Origin: Pedosphaera sp.
Lineage (GTDB): Bacteria > Verrucomicrobiota > Verrucomicrobiia > Limisphaerales > F1-12-MAGs170
Reading direction: 5' to 3'
Assembly (NCBI GenBank): GCA_009695275.1
Contig: SIBF01000008.1
Coordinates: 1 to 48,810 of the forward strand
DNA length: 48,810 nucleotides
Shown: piece by piece, positions 23,869 through 34,024 of the stretch
How positions within the stretch are numbered: the stretch's first letter is position 1
Layout of the letters: the number at the start of each line of letters is the position of its first letter
Translations under genes and position numbers: made by a program
Notes under the pieces: model-generated
What the model was told of the DNA's origin: nothing
What the model saw: the letters and a program-made list of their open reading frames with translations, nothing else
Database searches by the model: none

Positions 23869-25551
23869 TCAGGTTCTGAACTTGTGCGCGATGGGGATTC
23901 TCCGGCCCATGCCGAATGCGCGGGACGAGACCTTCAATCCGGGCGCGGCCTGACGTCGTTTGTATTCACTGAAGGTCACTTTGTTAATCACGTCGCTCAC
24001 CACTGCCGCGTCGAATCCAAGCGCCACAATTTCAGTCTTGCTCAAATCGCGCACGACGTAGGCGTCAAGGATTTGGTCGAGCACCTCGTATGGAGGAAGT
24101 GAATCCTGATCCGTCTGGTTGGGCCGCAACTCCGCGCTTGGAGGCTTGGTGATGCTGTTGAAGGGAATAATTTCGCGCTCCCGGTTGATCCAGCGGGCCA
24201 GTCGGTAGATCTCCGTTTTGAAAACATCCGCGATCACAGCCAAGGCACCGCACATGTCGCCATAAAGCGTGCAGTAACCGACCGCCACTTCGGATTTGTT
24301 GCCGGTGGTCAGGACCAGTGAGCCAAATTTGTTGGAGAGCGCCATCAGTGCCAGCCCGCGCAGCCGCGACTGGATATTTTCCTCGGCTTCGTTTCGCGCC
24401 AGGCCGGCGAACACACCGGCGAACTGCTGCTCAACAGCTGCAACCGGAGCTTCGATGGGAAGTTTCTCGAAACGAATGCCAAGGTTCCGGGCGAGAATCT
24501 CCGCATCAGTCAAACTACCTTCACTGGAAAACTTCGAAGGCATTGCGACTCCCATGACGTTGTCAGCGCCAAGCGCTTCGACTGCCAGCACCGCCGTCAC
24601 TGCTGAGTCAATGCCGCCGGAAAGACCAAGCACCACTCGCTTGAAGCCGCACTTGTTGACGTAATCGCGAATCCCAAGCGACAACGCCTGGTAAAGCAGT
24701 TCTTCGTTGCACGGCCATTCGAGTCCGGCGGGGAGCAGCCTCTGAGCTTCCGCGCGTGACGCCTTGGCGATCGGCAAACTGTTGTCGATTTCAACCAGCA
24801 GCAGATCTTCGGCGAACCCCCTGCCCTTCCCGACAACCCGGCCCGCGGCATCCAGCGCCAGGCTGTGTCCGTCGAAGATCAATTCGTCGTTGCCTCCAAC
24901 GAGATTGACGTAAACCAGCGGCACGCCTTCGTCGAAGGCCACCCGCTGCAACATGGCGGCACGGGTCTTCTCCTTGCCCGCACACCACGGCGATGCGGAG
25001 AGATTGATGATAAAGTTCGCTCCCTGAGCGATGAGTTCCTTGACTGGATCCCGGCGATACTGGCGCTCGGGCCAGAAATCCTGATCATTCCAGATGTCTT
25101 CGCAGACCGTGACACCAACCTTGAGATTCTGAAAAGGGATTGGCGTGAGAGTCGCGGCGGGCTCGAAGTAGCGCGCCTCGTCGAAAACATCATAGGTCGG
25201 GAGAAGTGACTTGTGCCGGCGCTGCGCCACCCGACCGTCACACAACCACGCCGCCGAGTTGCGCAACGGCTTGCCAGGACCATCAGGATTCTGATCCACA
25301 AAACCGACGCACAAGGGCGCATGTCCCGTTCCAGCAGCGGCTTGATCAAGCGCCTGAAGGTTCCTCTGGACAAAATCAGTGCGCAGCAGCAAATCGCGCG
25401 GGGGATAGCCGCAGAGGAACAGCTCCGGCGCGACAACCAGTTCGGCCCCGCGCGACACTGCTTCGCGGTAGGCTTCCATCAAGCGCCGGACATTCCCCGA
25501 GAAATCACCGATGGTGGAATTGAGCTGCAACAAACCAATCTTCACGGACAC
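23869..25551 (-). CDS. nadE: Glutamine-dependent NAD+ synthetase
   Basis: A 560-residue two-domain enzyme converting deamido-NAD to NAD with glutamine as nitrogen source. The N-terminal nitrilase-type amidase has the Glu-Lys-Cys triad in VVAPELFLCGYPPRD, HKSLLPTYDVFDE and GVTVCEDIWND. The C-terminal synthetase has the pyrophosphate loop VLGLSGGIDSAVTAV, then TTGNKSEVAVGYCTLYGDM and KPPSAELRPNQTDQDSLP. It starts at a GTG. The gene converges with the cytochrome b fusion with only 12 bases between the corrected stop codons. Confidence 0.96.
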   Translation of the reverse strand: MSVKIGLLQLNSTIGDFSGNVRRLMEAYREAVSRGAELVVAPELFLCGYPPRDLLLRTDFVQRNLQALDQAAAGTGHAPLCVGFVDQNPDGPGKPLRNSAAWLCDGRVAQRRHKSLLPTYDVFDEARYFEPAATLTPIPFQNLKVGVTVCEDIWNDQDFWPERQYRRDPVKELIAQGANFIINLSASPWCAGKEKTRAAMLQRVAFDEGVPLVYVNLVGGNDELIFDGHSLALDAAGRVVGKGRGFAEDLLLVEIDNSLPIAKASRAEAQRLLPAGLEWPCNEELLYQALSLGIRDYVNKCGFKRVVLGLSGGIDSAVTAVLAVEALGADNVMGVAMPSKFSSEGSLTDAEILARNLGIRFEKLPIEAPVAAVEQQFAGVFAGLARNEAEENIQSRLRGLALMALSNKFGSLVLTTGNKSEVAVGYCTLYGDMCGALAVIADVFKTEIYRLARWINREREIIPFNSITKPPSAELRPNQTDQDSLPPYEVLDQILDAYVVRDLSKTEIVALGFDAAVVSDVINKVTFSEYKRRQAAPGLKVSSRAFGMGRRIPIAHKFRT

Positions 25552-25663
25552 GAATCTACATGGAGAGCCTCCTGATGCCAGTCAAAGCGTGGCAGACGCG
25601 GCCGGGCACTCCGTATCCGGGATCGGCTCCGCTCAAGGACGCATGCTGGCACATCTTTCAAGT

Positions 25664-26449
25664 CTATTCCGTCCGCCCCAAGAGATGATTCAACTTGTCG
25701 CGGTAATTCCGGCTCAAGGTGAGCTTGGTTCCTCCGTGAAGAATCACGACTTGATCTCCATGAAACAGCGGCTGCAGCTCCTTGACGCGTTCGATGTTGA
25801 CGATGGTGGAGCGATTGATGCGGACAAACCGGGCCGGCGGCAGCTTGCCTTCGATGGAAACCATGGTTTCGCGCTGCATGTGGGTTTCAACGCCGATGTG
25901 AATGTTGATGTAGTTGTCCGCCGCTTCGATCCAATCGATGTCATCGATTTTCAAAAGCAGGACCTTGCCGCCAGTCTTTACAGCGAATCGATCCATTGCC
26001 TTCACCTCTTGCTTCTCACCCCGCCCTTCCTTGACCTCTTCGATAAGTGTCGTCAACCGGGCACTGAGCTGATCCATCTCCCGCGCTTTGAGATGGACGC
26101 GCACCTTTTCAAGCGCCTTTTGAAACCGCGCCTTGTCGAACGGCTTCAACAGATAATCCAGGGCGTGTGCGTCGAAGGCGCGCAGGGCGAATTTGTCGTA
26201 GGCCGTGACGAACACGAAGATCGGAGCCGGCTTCATCGTCAGGCCTGCGACGACACCGAAGCCATCGATCTCCGGCATTTGCACATCCAGGAAGACCAGT
26301 TGCGGCGCTTCACGCTGAATCGTTGCGATTGCCTCGCGGCCGTCACCACATTCGGCGACAATCTCCACGTCAGATTCGATTGCCAACAGTTTCCGCAGCC
26401 GCTCACGCCCAAGCGGCTCGTCATCCACGATTATGGTTCTTATCTTCAT
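25664..26449 (-). CDS. LytTR-family response regulator
   Basis: A 261-residue transcription regulator. The receiver domain shows IIVDDEPLGRERLRKLL, the phospho-acceptor in LVFLDVQMPEIDG, then VFVTAYDKFALRAF and YLLKPF. A linker follows, then a C-terminal LytTR DNA-binding domain: IDDIDWIEAADNYINIHI, then LPPARFVRINRSTIVNIERV and KLTLSRNYRDKL. It is translated from an ATG overlapping the stop of the upstream sensor kinase by four bases, forming a two-component pair. The target genes are unknown, and the 112 bases before nadE hold no further gene. Confidence 0.94.
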   Translation of the reverse strand: MKIRTIIVDDEPLGRERLRKLLAIESDVEIVAECGDGREAIATIQREAPQLVFLDVQMPEIDGFGVVAGLTMKPAPIFVFVTAYDKFALRAFDAHALDYLLKPFDKARFQKALEKVRVHLKAREMDQLSARLTTLIEEVKEGRGEKQEVKAMDRFAVKTGGKVLLLKIDDIDWIEAADNYINIHIGVETHMQRETMVSIEGKLPPARFVRINRSTIVNIERVKELQPLFHGDQVVILHGGTKLTLSRNYRDKLNHLLGRTE

Positions 26450-27579
26450 AGAGATAGGATGGTTGGCTCAAACCGCTCGCGGGCAGGCCTGGTCTGGGGT
26501 CGCCAGGGCAACACAAGACGCACAACCAGACCTTCAGCAGACGTGTTAAATTCCAACTTGTGTTCTGGGCCGTAAAGCTCGGCCAGACGCTCGCGCGTGT
26601 TGGTGAGTCCGATGCCTTCGCGCTCCGGTCCGGAGGGAGGCAAACCGTCGCCGTTGTCACGCAACTCGATTTCCAGCCCATCAGGGCCTTTTCGAGCGTG
26701 AAGCTCAACCCTGCCCGGACGCGCGTGCGGCTCGATGCCATGCCGGATGGCGTTCTCCACGATTGGTTGGAGAATGAGATTCGGGACCATGACATCCAGA
26801 GCCGCCGGCTCGACGTTTTGCATAAAGGTCAGCCGCGGACCAAACCGTGTGCTTTCGATTTCGATGTAGCGGCCGATGAAATCCAGCTCCTGTCGCAGCG
26901 TCACTTCCTGCGCATCCGTGCTCTCCAGGGCATATCGAAGCAAATCGCTGAGCCGGGCTATCATCCGATCCGCCGCCTCGACATCAATGTGCATCAATGC
27001 GGAAATCGCGTGAAGCGTATTGAACAGGAAATGCGGATTTAACTGAATCTGCAGGGCTTGGAGCCGCGCCTCTGTCAGACGTTTCTCCAATGCCATCGAG
27101 TGCATCTCGCGCTCCCTCGCCTGGCGGTAAAAATCGAGCGCATGCGCGGTCCCGACGATCACGCAATAAACCAGGAAAGTGAAATGAAACATCCGCACAA
27201 CCAGCGGCTGAAATACATCTCCGAACGCGACCTTGCCGCCAGCGATGTTCTCGTACCACTGACCCGCAAACGCGCGGCAAAACATAAAGACCATCCCAAA
27301 AGCAATGCTTGCCCCAATGTGAATCGGCACCGTCTGTTCCCAAGTTGTACGCTTCAGTGGAAATCGCCGCGCCAGCCACATCGCCGGCACTGCAAGCGCG
27401 GCGAAAAGGTACCAGTCCAGCAGCGATTGCCCAACCGCATGACCAACGGAGATCGGACTGTTGAGCCTGGCGCTGGAAATGTACAACTGACTGGCGAACG
27501 CCAGTCCGATAACCGTCCAGAAGGCGAGCATCAATGCGCCTGACAGCAATCGACTGCGGTAGGTCTGACCGAAAGTCAT
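26446..27579 (-). CDS. LytS-type sensor histidine kinase
   Basis: A 377-residue membrane kinase. I start at ATG 27579 (MTFGQTYRSRLLSGALMLAF); the 527-residue track ORF adds unlikely sequence reaching into the divergent IPT gene. Four predicted transmembrane segments occupy residues 10-165. The His_kinase region carries the phospho-acceptor in LQIQLNPHFLFNTLHAISAL. A HATPase domain follows with NLILQPIVENAIRHGI, ELRDNGDGLPP and GIGLTNTRERLAELYG. It lacks a recognisable extracytoplasmic sensor domain, so the signal is probably sensed in the membrane. It partners the overlapping LytTR regulator. Confidence 0.92.
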   Translation of the reverse strand: MTFGQTYRSRLLSGALMLAFWTVIGLAFASQLYISSARLNSPISVGHAVGQSLLDWYLFAALAVPAMWLARRFPLKRTTWEQTVPIHIGASIAFGMVFMFCRAFAGQWYENIAGGKVAFGDVFQPLVVRMFHFTFLVYCVIVGTAHALDFYRQAREREMHSMALEKRLTEARLQALQIQLNPHFLFNTLHAISALMHIDVEAADRMIARLSDLLRYALESTDAQEVTLRQELDFIGRYIEIESTRFGPRLTFMQNVEPAALDVMVPNLILQPIVENAIRHGIEPHARPGRVELHARKGPDGLEIELRDNGDGLPPSGPEREGIGLTNTRERLAELYGPEHKLEFNTSAEGLVVRLVLPWRPQTRPARERFEPTILSL

Positions 27580-27835
27580 CTGGTCGAGACGGTATTCTCC
27601 TCTGCCGCAAACGGACAATTGAAATCCTTTGGAGTCCTGATCATCGGATCGTGAAACCACGATGGAGATGGCAATGACTTGGACGAAGATCTCCGAAGAG
27701 CGTCGGAAAACCTTACAGATGGGCCGCAAAGATCGCGCAATTTCTCTCGCACACATGGCTTGAAACTCGCTACTTTTCAGAACCTTGCGAGGAGGTGCAG
27801 GCCATGAACCGTTTCGCGAAACAACCAGGCTGGAG

Positions 27836-30800
27836 ATGCTGACACAGTCTTTCATGACAACAACCAAGGGATTGGTGCCGCCGCTTGTTGAGCAAGCGCG
27901 GCACTGCTTCCAGAGAAAGTTCCGCCTCGCGCTGAACTTGGCGACACTGGTCTTGATTCTTGAATTACAGCAGGATTCGAAAGCTGCAGCCCCACCCCAG
28001 CCGACCTTGAACTTGGTCGACACCCTCAACAGCCGTCAGGCCTCGCTGGCGGCATTGGCGGCTCCGGGTGGTACGAGTGCCATCGACTACTTCACGCCGG
28101 AAGGTCCCGTCGGCACAACCGTTCTCATTAATTTGAATGTTGGTGGAGAAGTGAAATCTGTAAGGATTGGCAATCTCGATGCCGCCTTCACGATCTACGA
28201 AGTGCCACTTCGTCCAGCTCTCGTCGCAACCGTTCCGAAAGGAGCCACCACCGGATTGATCACCGTGGCAACAGACGAAGCTACTTACGTCTCGACGCAG
28301 CCGTTCAAAGTCACTTCCAAGCTCCCGGTAAATTGGCCAAGAATCTCCCTCATTCAGCCTTTCGAGGGTGCTGTAGGAACACAAGTTTTCATCGCCGGTT
28401 TGAATCTCAACTACGGCCCTGTCAACGTGAATTTCGGACAAGTTCCCGCAGCGGCAATCCGAGTTGGAAGCGGACTGGTGGTGACCGTGCCCGCCGAGGC
28501 GGTAACCGCGCCCATCGCTGTGACCACTTTCATTGGATCAGTCTCAAGTGTTACACCATTCCGCGTAACAACCGCCACCCAAAAGCCATTCCCGCCTTTG
28601 ATCGTAGATTTCTCACCGTCGCAAGTCGATCATTCCACCGGCTCCCAGTTTGCAATTGAGGGCGTTAACCTCACGGACGCTACTTCGGTGCGCCTCAATG
28701 GTCAGGAAGTTGAGTCGTTTACTGTCCTTGGTGACACTCTTATTTTGGCCACCCTCCCCGAGGGCTCAACTGAAGGCCTGGTAAGCGTCACAACGCCGAA
28801 TGGAAAAGGTACCAGCAACAAAATGCTTGAATTCGGGGCAAGTTTACCCGTCATCAGCAGTTTCTCGCCGTTGATGGGATCCCCCGGGAACAGTGTCTCG
28901 ATTTTCTTTTCAGAAGTAACCGAAGTTTCCTCAGTCCGCTTCAGCGGCGAGCTTGATGCTCAGGCCACGTTCCAAGGATTTCCGGCCGGCGTCACTGGCC
29001 GCGGCATTGTTGCAATTGTGCCAGCCGAGGCGGTCAATGGTCCGATAACCATCACAACAACTCGAGGCGAACTGATCACGCGAGAATCGTTTGCCGTGAA
29101 CAGGGGTGCTTGGGCATTGACGCCGCGCATCACGGAGATTTATCCCGAGAGCGCGCCACGCGGCGCGTCCGTCCTGATTCGCGGCAGTGCTCTCGTCGGA
29201 GTGATCGCCGGCGTGGACTTCGATGGGACAAGGGCCGATTTTCTTCCCGCTCCCGGCGGTGTGCAAGCAATCGTGCCGCTGAGTCTCGCCACGGGTTCCG
29301 TGGGAACGGTGAGTATCACAACGCTCCTGGGCAAGGCGACCGCCACGAACAGTTTTTTCGTTTCCAGCGAATCGTCACCCAACCAGGCTCCGCTGATCGA
29401 AAAAATTTCTCCTCAGGCGGGACTTGTCGGCACCGCAGTTGAAATCAAGGGCCGCAACCTGGTCGATGTTCAGAGTGTGAAAATCAACGGTATCGAAGCG
29501 CAGTTCACACAAGAGCTCGCTCCTTACGTGATCATCGCGACAGTGCCCGAGGGTGCAACCAGCGGACTGATCACAGTCGTCACTCCCAATGGTCTCGCAA
29601 CAAGCCCCGGACAGCTTCAGATCGGCGACGTCCACATCAGTTCCATCACTCCGATCACTGGAAGTGTACTAAGCGAACTTACAATCCTGGGTACCAGCCT
29701 CGACCAGGCCACAAAGGTAAGGATCGACAGCGTTGCAACAGCCTTCACCGTTGTCTCACCGAACAAAATCGTAGCCATCATACCGACCAATGCCGTAACC
29801 GGAATAGTGCGAGTCGCAACGCCACTGGGGGAGATCGGTGGGAATCTGCCTGTTTACACCGTCGTTCCAAGAATTGATTCATTCACTCCGATTTCAGGCT
29901 ACGAAGGAACGGAAGTGCATATCTTCGGAAGCGGTTTCACCGAACCGGATGCCCTGTTATTCGGCGAGATTTCGGAGGATTTCACCAGAATTAGCGCAAA
30001 TGAAATCAAGGCGAAAGTCCCGGCGAACTTTGGAGCGGGTCCGATCATCATCGCCTTCGGAGAGCAAGCCGCATTCAGTTCGACGCCTTTCACTCCTGCC
30101 GAACTGAAAGTGGTTTCGATGTCCCCGACCACTGGTCATGTCGGCGATGAGATCACACTTACCGGCACGGGAATGCAGAGCGCCACCGCCGTCGTCTTTG
30201 GAAAAAGACACGCGCCCGCCAAGGTAATCTCGGAACAGAAAATCACCGCCACAGTACCACCCGAGGCGACCAGCGGGGAAATCGGAGTAGTTTCCCCCAA
30301 CGCCACGTTCTTCGGCGATGGATTGGTTTTTGGCGTTCTACCCAAAATTATCGCGATCGAGCCTTCAGCAGGTACCGTTGGCTCAAACATTCACCTCCGC
30401 GGAACTGGCTTTGCCGATGCAATCCGCGTCGAGTTTAACGGTACACTGGCCGAATACTCGATTGAAGCTCCCGACCTAATCATCGCCACTGTTCCATTCG
30501 GGGCCATCACCGGGCCGATCCAAGTTTCCACTTCCGGAGGCCAAGCAAAGTTTCCCAAAGACTTTGAAGTCGCGCCAAGCGCTGATCTGGTGCTTTCGAT
30601 GTCAACCTCCAGGACCGTGGCATGGGTTGGCGATGCAATCGTGTATTCACTCGTTGTCACCAATGGGAGCCGGTTGACCGCAGCCTCGCTTCGAGTGGAC
30701 CACTTCATTACGGACGCAGCGAAGATCAATTCCACAACACTCAGTCAAGGCACATGGTCAATTGATGGAAACCTCTTGTCCTGCCAGCTCGGCGATCTCC

Positions 30801-31162
30801 TCGCAGGCGGAACTGTTTCGATCAAGGTTAGCACCACGCTCATCAAAGGCGAGTCCGTGATCAGCGCGGCCATCGTCAGTTCGGAGACACCCGATGAAAT
30901 TATTGAGAACAATTTTGTCACTTCATTTGTGGAGGCCGTTCAACCGCCCCAACTCTCCGCAAGACACCTGCCGGACGGCCATGTCGAGATCTCGTGGTCA
31001 TCGAGCGCCAAAGGATTCTTTCTGCAGATGAAAGAGGGTGCGGATTGGCCGGGTACCTGGGCGTTTCTAACCAAAAAATCCTCGCTACTTAGAGGGCGCT
31101 TCGTCGTGAACCTTCTACCCGCTGATCAGGTCCAGTTGTTCCGGCTGGTGATAGAGGACTAA
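27836..31162 (+). CDS. Large exported protein with ten IPT/TIG repeats and a DUF11-like domain
   Basis: About 1,108 residues. A signal-type hydrophobic segment, FRLALNLATLVLILEL, lies near residue 30. Ten immunoglobulin-like IPT/TIG repeats of about 85 residues follow, each opening like PLIEKISPQAGLVGTAVEIK or PRIDSFTPISGYEGTEVHIF and closing with VP..A..G.I.V.T. Then comes a DUF11/CARDB-like domain (DLVLSMSTSRTVAWVGDAIV) and a short C-terminal domain ending LFRLVIED, the FYRL-type tail. It is likely secreted or on the cell surface, in adhesion or extracellular interaction. The start could also be ATG 27854. A 12-codon leader ORF with a strong AGGAGG site (ATG 27804) ends at this start. Confidence 0.82.
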   Translation: MLTQSFMTTTKGLVPPLVEQARHCFQRKFRLALNLATLVLILELQQDSKAAAPPQPTLNLVDTLNSRQASLAALAAPGGTSAIDYFTPEGPVGTTVLINLNVGGEVKSVRIGNLDAAFTIYEVPLRPALVATVPKGATTGLITVATDEATYVSTQPFKVTSKLPVNWPRISLIQPFEGAVGTQVFIAGLNLNYGPVNVNFGQVPAAAIRVGSGLVVTVPAEAVTAPIAVTTFIGSVSSVTPFRVTTATQKPFPPLIVDFSPSQVDHSTGSQFAIEGVNLTDATSVRLNGQEVESFTVLGDTLILATLPEGSTEGLVSVTTPNGKGTSNKMLEFGASLPVISSFSPLMGSPGNSVSIFFSEVTEVSSVRFSGELDAQATFQGFPAGVTGRGIVAIVPAEAVNGPITITTTRGELITRESFAVNRGAWALTPRITEIYPESAPRGASVLIRGSALVGVIAGVDFDGTRADFLPAPGGVQAIVPLSLATGSVGTVSITTLLGKATATNSFFVSSESSPNQAPLIEKISPQAGLVGTAVEIKGRNLVDVQSVKINGIEAQFTQELAPYVIIATVPEGATSGLITVVTPNGLATSPGQLQIGDVHISSITPITGSVLSELTILGTSLDQATKVRIDSVATAFTVVSPNKIVAIIPTNAVTGIVRVATPLGEIGGNLPVYTVVPRIDSFTPISGYEGTEVHIFGSGFTEPDALLFGEISEDFTRISANEIKAKVPANFGAGPIIIAFGEQAAFSSTPFTPAELKVVSMSPTTGHVGDEITLTGTGMQSATAVVFGKRHAPAKVISEQKITATVPPEATSGEIGVVSPNATFFGDGLVFGVLPKIIAIEPSAGTVGSNIHLRGTGFADAIRVEFNGTLAEYSIEAPDLIIATVPFGAITGPIQVSTSGGQAKFPKDFEVAPSADLVLSMSTSRTVAWVGDAIVYSLVVTNGSRLTAASLRVDHFITDAAKINSTTLSQGTWSIDGNLLSCQLGDLLAGGTVSIKVSTTLIKGESVISAAIVSSETPDEIIENNFVTSFVEAVQPPQLSARHLPDGHVEISWSSSAKGFFLQMKEGADWPGTWAFLTKKSSLLRGRFVVNLLPADQVQLFRLVIED

Positions 31163-31171
31163 TCCCGCCGC

Positions 31172-31933
31172 TCATAGCCCGGTAGGATGATCCAAAAAGC
31201 TCCACGGCAGCTCAAACTTTTCCGAAAGGTGAGCGGCCAGCGCCTTGACTCCGAACGTCTCCGTGGCGTAGTGCCCCGCATAAAAGACGTTCAAGCCCAG
31301 TTCCTCTGCCAGCGCGTATGTCCAGTGCGGGCCTTCGCCGGTAATGAACGTGTCCACACCTTCGCTCGCGGCGAGCTTCATTGATCCCCCCGCACCACCC
31401 GTCACAATGCCGACGCTGCGACAAGTATCCGCGCCGCCAGGAACCAGATGCACCCTGCCGCCGACGGCCCTTCCGATGCGGGCCCGCAACTCATCTCGAC
31501 CGACCCTCGTCTCAACTCTCAAACCGATGTGTTGTCCCTTCTCGTGAAAGAAGGGTTTCGTCCGCCGGAATCCCAGCGCGGAGGCCAGGCTCGCATTGTT
31601 CCCCAAAGTCGGATGGGCATCGAGCGGCAGGTGCGAGCTGTAAACCGCCAGCCGATTCTCCATCAGGAGGCGGAGCATCTCGCGGCGCTTGCCCGTCCAA
31701 GGATGACTCGGGCCCCAGAACAATCCATGATGCACGACGAGCAAATCCGCCTTCGCCTCGCACGCCAGCCGGACCGTAGTCAAGCTTCCATCCACAGCAG
31801 CCACGATGCGTGAAACAAATCCGTCGTTCTCGACCTGGAGTCCGTTGACCGCGCCTTCGTAATCATTGAATTCGTTCGTGCGGAGCAGGCGATCGCAGTG
31901 TTGTACGATGCGCTGCAGTGAAATTCGAGCCAT
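31172..31933 (-). CDS. Nif3/YbgI-family dinuclear metal-centre protein
   Basis: A 253-residue protein of the Nif3-like hexameric family (GTP cyclohydrolase I type 2 annotation in databases). Metal-binding motifs are LLVVHHGLFWG near residue 65, VYSSHLPLDAHPTLGNNASL near 100, and the C-terminal ITGEGPHWTYALAEE and VFYAGHYATETFGVKAL. These supply the His, Asp and Glu ligands of the di-metal site. The length matches the family core without the inserted PII-like domain. The cellular role is poorly defined. It converges with the IPT gene. Confidence 0.9.
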   Translation of the reverse strand: MARISLQRIVQHCDRLLRTNEFNDYEGAVNGLQVENDGFVSRIVAAVDGSLTTVRLACEAKADLLVVHHGLFWGPSHPWTGKRREMLRLLMENRLAVYSSHLPLDAHPTLGNNASLASALGFRRTKPFFHEKGQHIGLRVETRVGRDELRARIGRAVGGRVHLVPGGADTCRSVGIVTGGAGGSMKLAASEGVDTFITGEGPHWTYALAEELGLNVFYAGHYATETFGVKALAAHLSEKFELPWSFLDHPTGL

Positions 31934-32075
31934 GAGGAAATGAAATCAGACGCGGGCCTGGCGGGGAAGAGTTTCCTTGATGAATGATCGCACTGCTGGG
32001 CACGAAGATTTTCCAGAACCCATGTTGAATTCCAGGAATGCATCCGTATAGTGCGCTCGATTTGCAACCGACCAA

Positions 32076-34013
32076 ATGAGCGAAACTTCCGAATCGGGCA
32101 AGCCTTGGGACATTCAGGCCGCCCGCACTCTCTACAACATCGATCGCTGGGGCGCGCGTTACTTTGATATCAATGAAGCCGGGCACGTGATCGCGACGCC
32201 GCTGCAGGAAGCGGGAACGAGCGTGGACATCACCGACGTGATCGAGGAGGCGAAGGGACGCAGCCTCAAATTTCCGGTGCTGATCCGTTTCCAGGACATC
32301 CTTCGTCATCGCGTCGAATCCATCAACAAGGCCTTTCAGAATTCGATCACGGAATTCGCATATCAGGGAAAATACCGCGGTGTGTTTCCAATCAAGGTGA
32401 ACCAGCTGCGCGAAGTGGTCGAAGAGATTCTCGATGCCGGCAAGCCCTACAACTTCGGACTGGAAGTCGGCAGCAAACCCGAACTCTTTGCCGGGCTCGC
32501 CCTCCAGGATCAACCGGGGAGTCTGATCATTTGCAATGGCTACAAGGATGCGAGCTTCATCAAGATGGCGCTCATGGGCATCAAGCTCGGCAAACGGGTC
32601 ATCATGGTCGTCGAGAAGCTCGAAGAACTCCGCCAGATCCTCAGTGTGTCCAAACAGGTGGGAGTGGAGCCGGTCATCGGCATTCGCGCCCGGCTGCTCA
32701 GCAAAGGCGCTGGAAAGTGGGCCGAGAGTGGCGGCGAGAACGCAAAGTTTGGTCTCAGCACGTGCGAACTGCTCACCGCGACCGAACTCCTCCGCGAAGA
32801 AAATCTCGTTCACTGTTTCAAGCTTCTTCACTTCCACATCGGTTCGCAGGTGCCTGACATTTTGACGGTCAAGAAGGCGGTGCAGGAAGCCGCGAGGTTT
32901 TACGCCAAACTTCACAAGATGGGATTCCCCATCGAGTTCGTGGATGTCGGCGGCGGCCTTGGGGTGGATTATGACGGCAGCCGCTCCGCATTCGACAGTT
33001 CGACCAATTACTCGCTTCAGGAATACACCAACGACGTCGTGTACTACATCGCCGATGTGTGCAACGCCGAGAAGGTTCCACACCCGGACATCGTCAGCGA
33101 AAGCGGCCGCGCCATCGTCGCACACCACAGCGTGCTCGTGGTCGAAGTCTTCGGTTCGATTGGCAAAACACGGGCCGACAGCAACCTGAAGTACGGCGAC
33201 AACGATCATCCTCTCGTCCGTGAACTTCTCGACATCCGGAAGAACCTTCAAAAGCTCAACAAGCTGGAGGCCTATCACGACGCATTGGAGCGCAAAGAAG
33301 ACGCGCACAATATGTTCACCCTTGGCCTGATGGAGCTGCCTGACAAAGCGAAGATTGAGGATCTGTACTGGCACATCAGCGGTGCCGTTGTGCAGAGCTT
33401 TCAAGGACAGGCGTACATCCCGGAGGAAATTCGAAAACTCGAGGACAGCCTGGCAGACCAGTACCTCTGCAACTTCTCTGTGTTTCAATCGCTGTTGGAT
33501 AACTGGGCGCTTGGCCAGCTCTTTCCGATCATGCCGCTCAGCCGTCTTAATGAGCGGCCGTCCCGCGAGACGACCCTGGTGGACATCACCTGCGATTCCG
33601 ACGGGCAGATCAACAAGTTCATCGATTTGCGCGACGTTCGTGACACGCTTCCCGTTCATCCGCTCCGGACCAATGGTGGAGTACCTGAGCCGTACTACCT
33701 TGGTTTCTTCCTGATGGGCGCCTACCAGGACATCATGGGCGACCTTCACAATCTCTTCGGCCGCGTCAATGAAGTGCATGTCTTCCTCGATCCTGACGAG
33801 CCATGCGGTTACTACATCGAGGAGATCATCGAGGGAAACACCATTGTCCAGGCCCTCGGCGCCGTTCAATACGACGAGAACGAACTCAAACGCCAGATGA
33901 AGGCCCAGGTCGATGCCGCCATCAAGAGCGACCGCCTCAAGCCCAGCGAAGGCATGCGGCTTCTCGACGACTACGAGCGCGGCCTCAAGGACTACACCTA
34001 CCTCACCATCTGA
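32076..34013 (+). CDS. speA: Biosynthetic arginine decarboxylase
   Basis: A 645-residue PLP enzyme converting arginine to agmatine for polyamine synthesis. The N-terminal TIM barrel carries the PLP lysine in GVFPIKVNQLREVVEEIL, then GLEVGSKPELFAGLA and the glycine-rich loop VDVGGGLGVDYDGS. The C-terminal domain has DITCDSDGQINKFID and YYLGFFLMGAYQDIMGDLHN, with the substrate Cys/Asp region. The length is typical of bacterial SpeA. The start at ATG 32076 is preceded by weak ribosome-site sequence. No agmatinase or deiminase gene is adjacent. Confidence 0.96.
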   Translation: MSETSESGKPWDIQAARTLYNIDRWGARYFDINEAGHVIATPLQEAGTSVDITDVIEEAKGRSLKFPVLIRFQDILRHRVESINKAFQNSITEFAYQGKYRGVFPIKVNQLREVVEEILDAGKPYNFGLEVGSKPELFAGLALQDQPGSLIICNGYKDASFIKMALMGIKLGKRVIMVVEKLEELRQILSVSKQVGVEPVIGIRARLLSKGAGKWAESGGENAKFGLSTCELLTATELLREENLVHCFKLLHFHIGSQVPDILTVKKAVQEAARFYAKLHKMGFPIEFVDVGGGLGVDYDGSRSAFDSSTNYSLQEYTNDVVYYIADVCNAEKVPHPDIVSESGRAIVAHHSVLVVEVFGSIGKTRADSNLKYGDNDHPLVRELLDIRKNLQKLNKLEAYHDALERKEDAHNMFTLGLMELPDKAKIEDLYWHISGAVVQSFQGQAYIPEEIRKLEDSLADQYLCNFSVFQSLLDNWALGQLFPIMPLSRLNERPSRETTLVDITCDSDGQINKFIDLRDVRDTLPVHPLRTNGGVPEPYYLGFFLMGAYQDIMGDLHNLFGRVNEVHVFLDPDEPCGYYIEEIIEGNTIVQALGAVQYDENELKRQMKAQVDAAIKSDRLKPSEGMRLLDDYERGLKDYTYLTI

Positions 34014-34024
34014 GCGTGGCGCAC

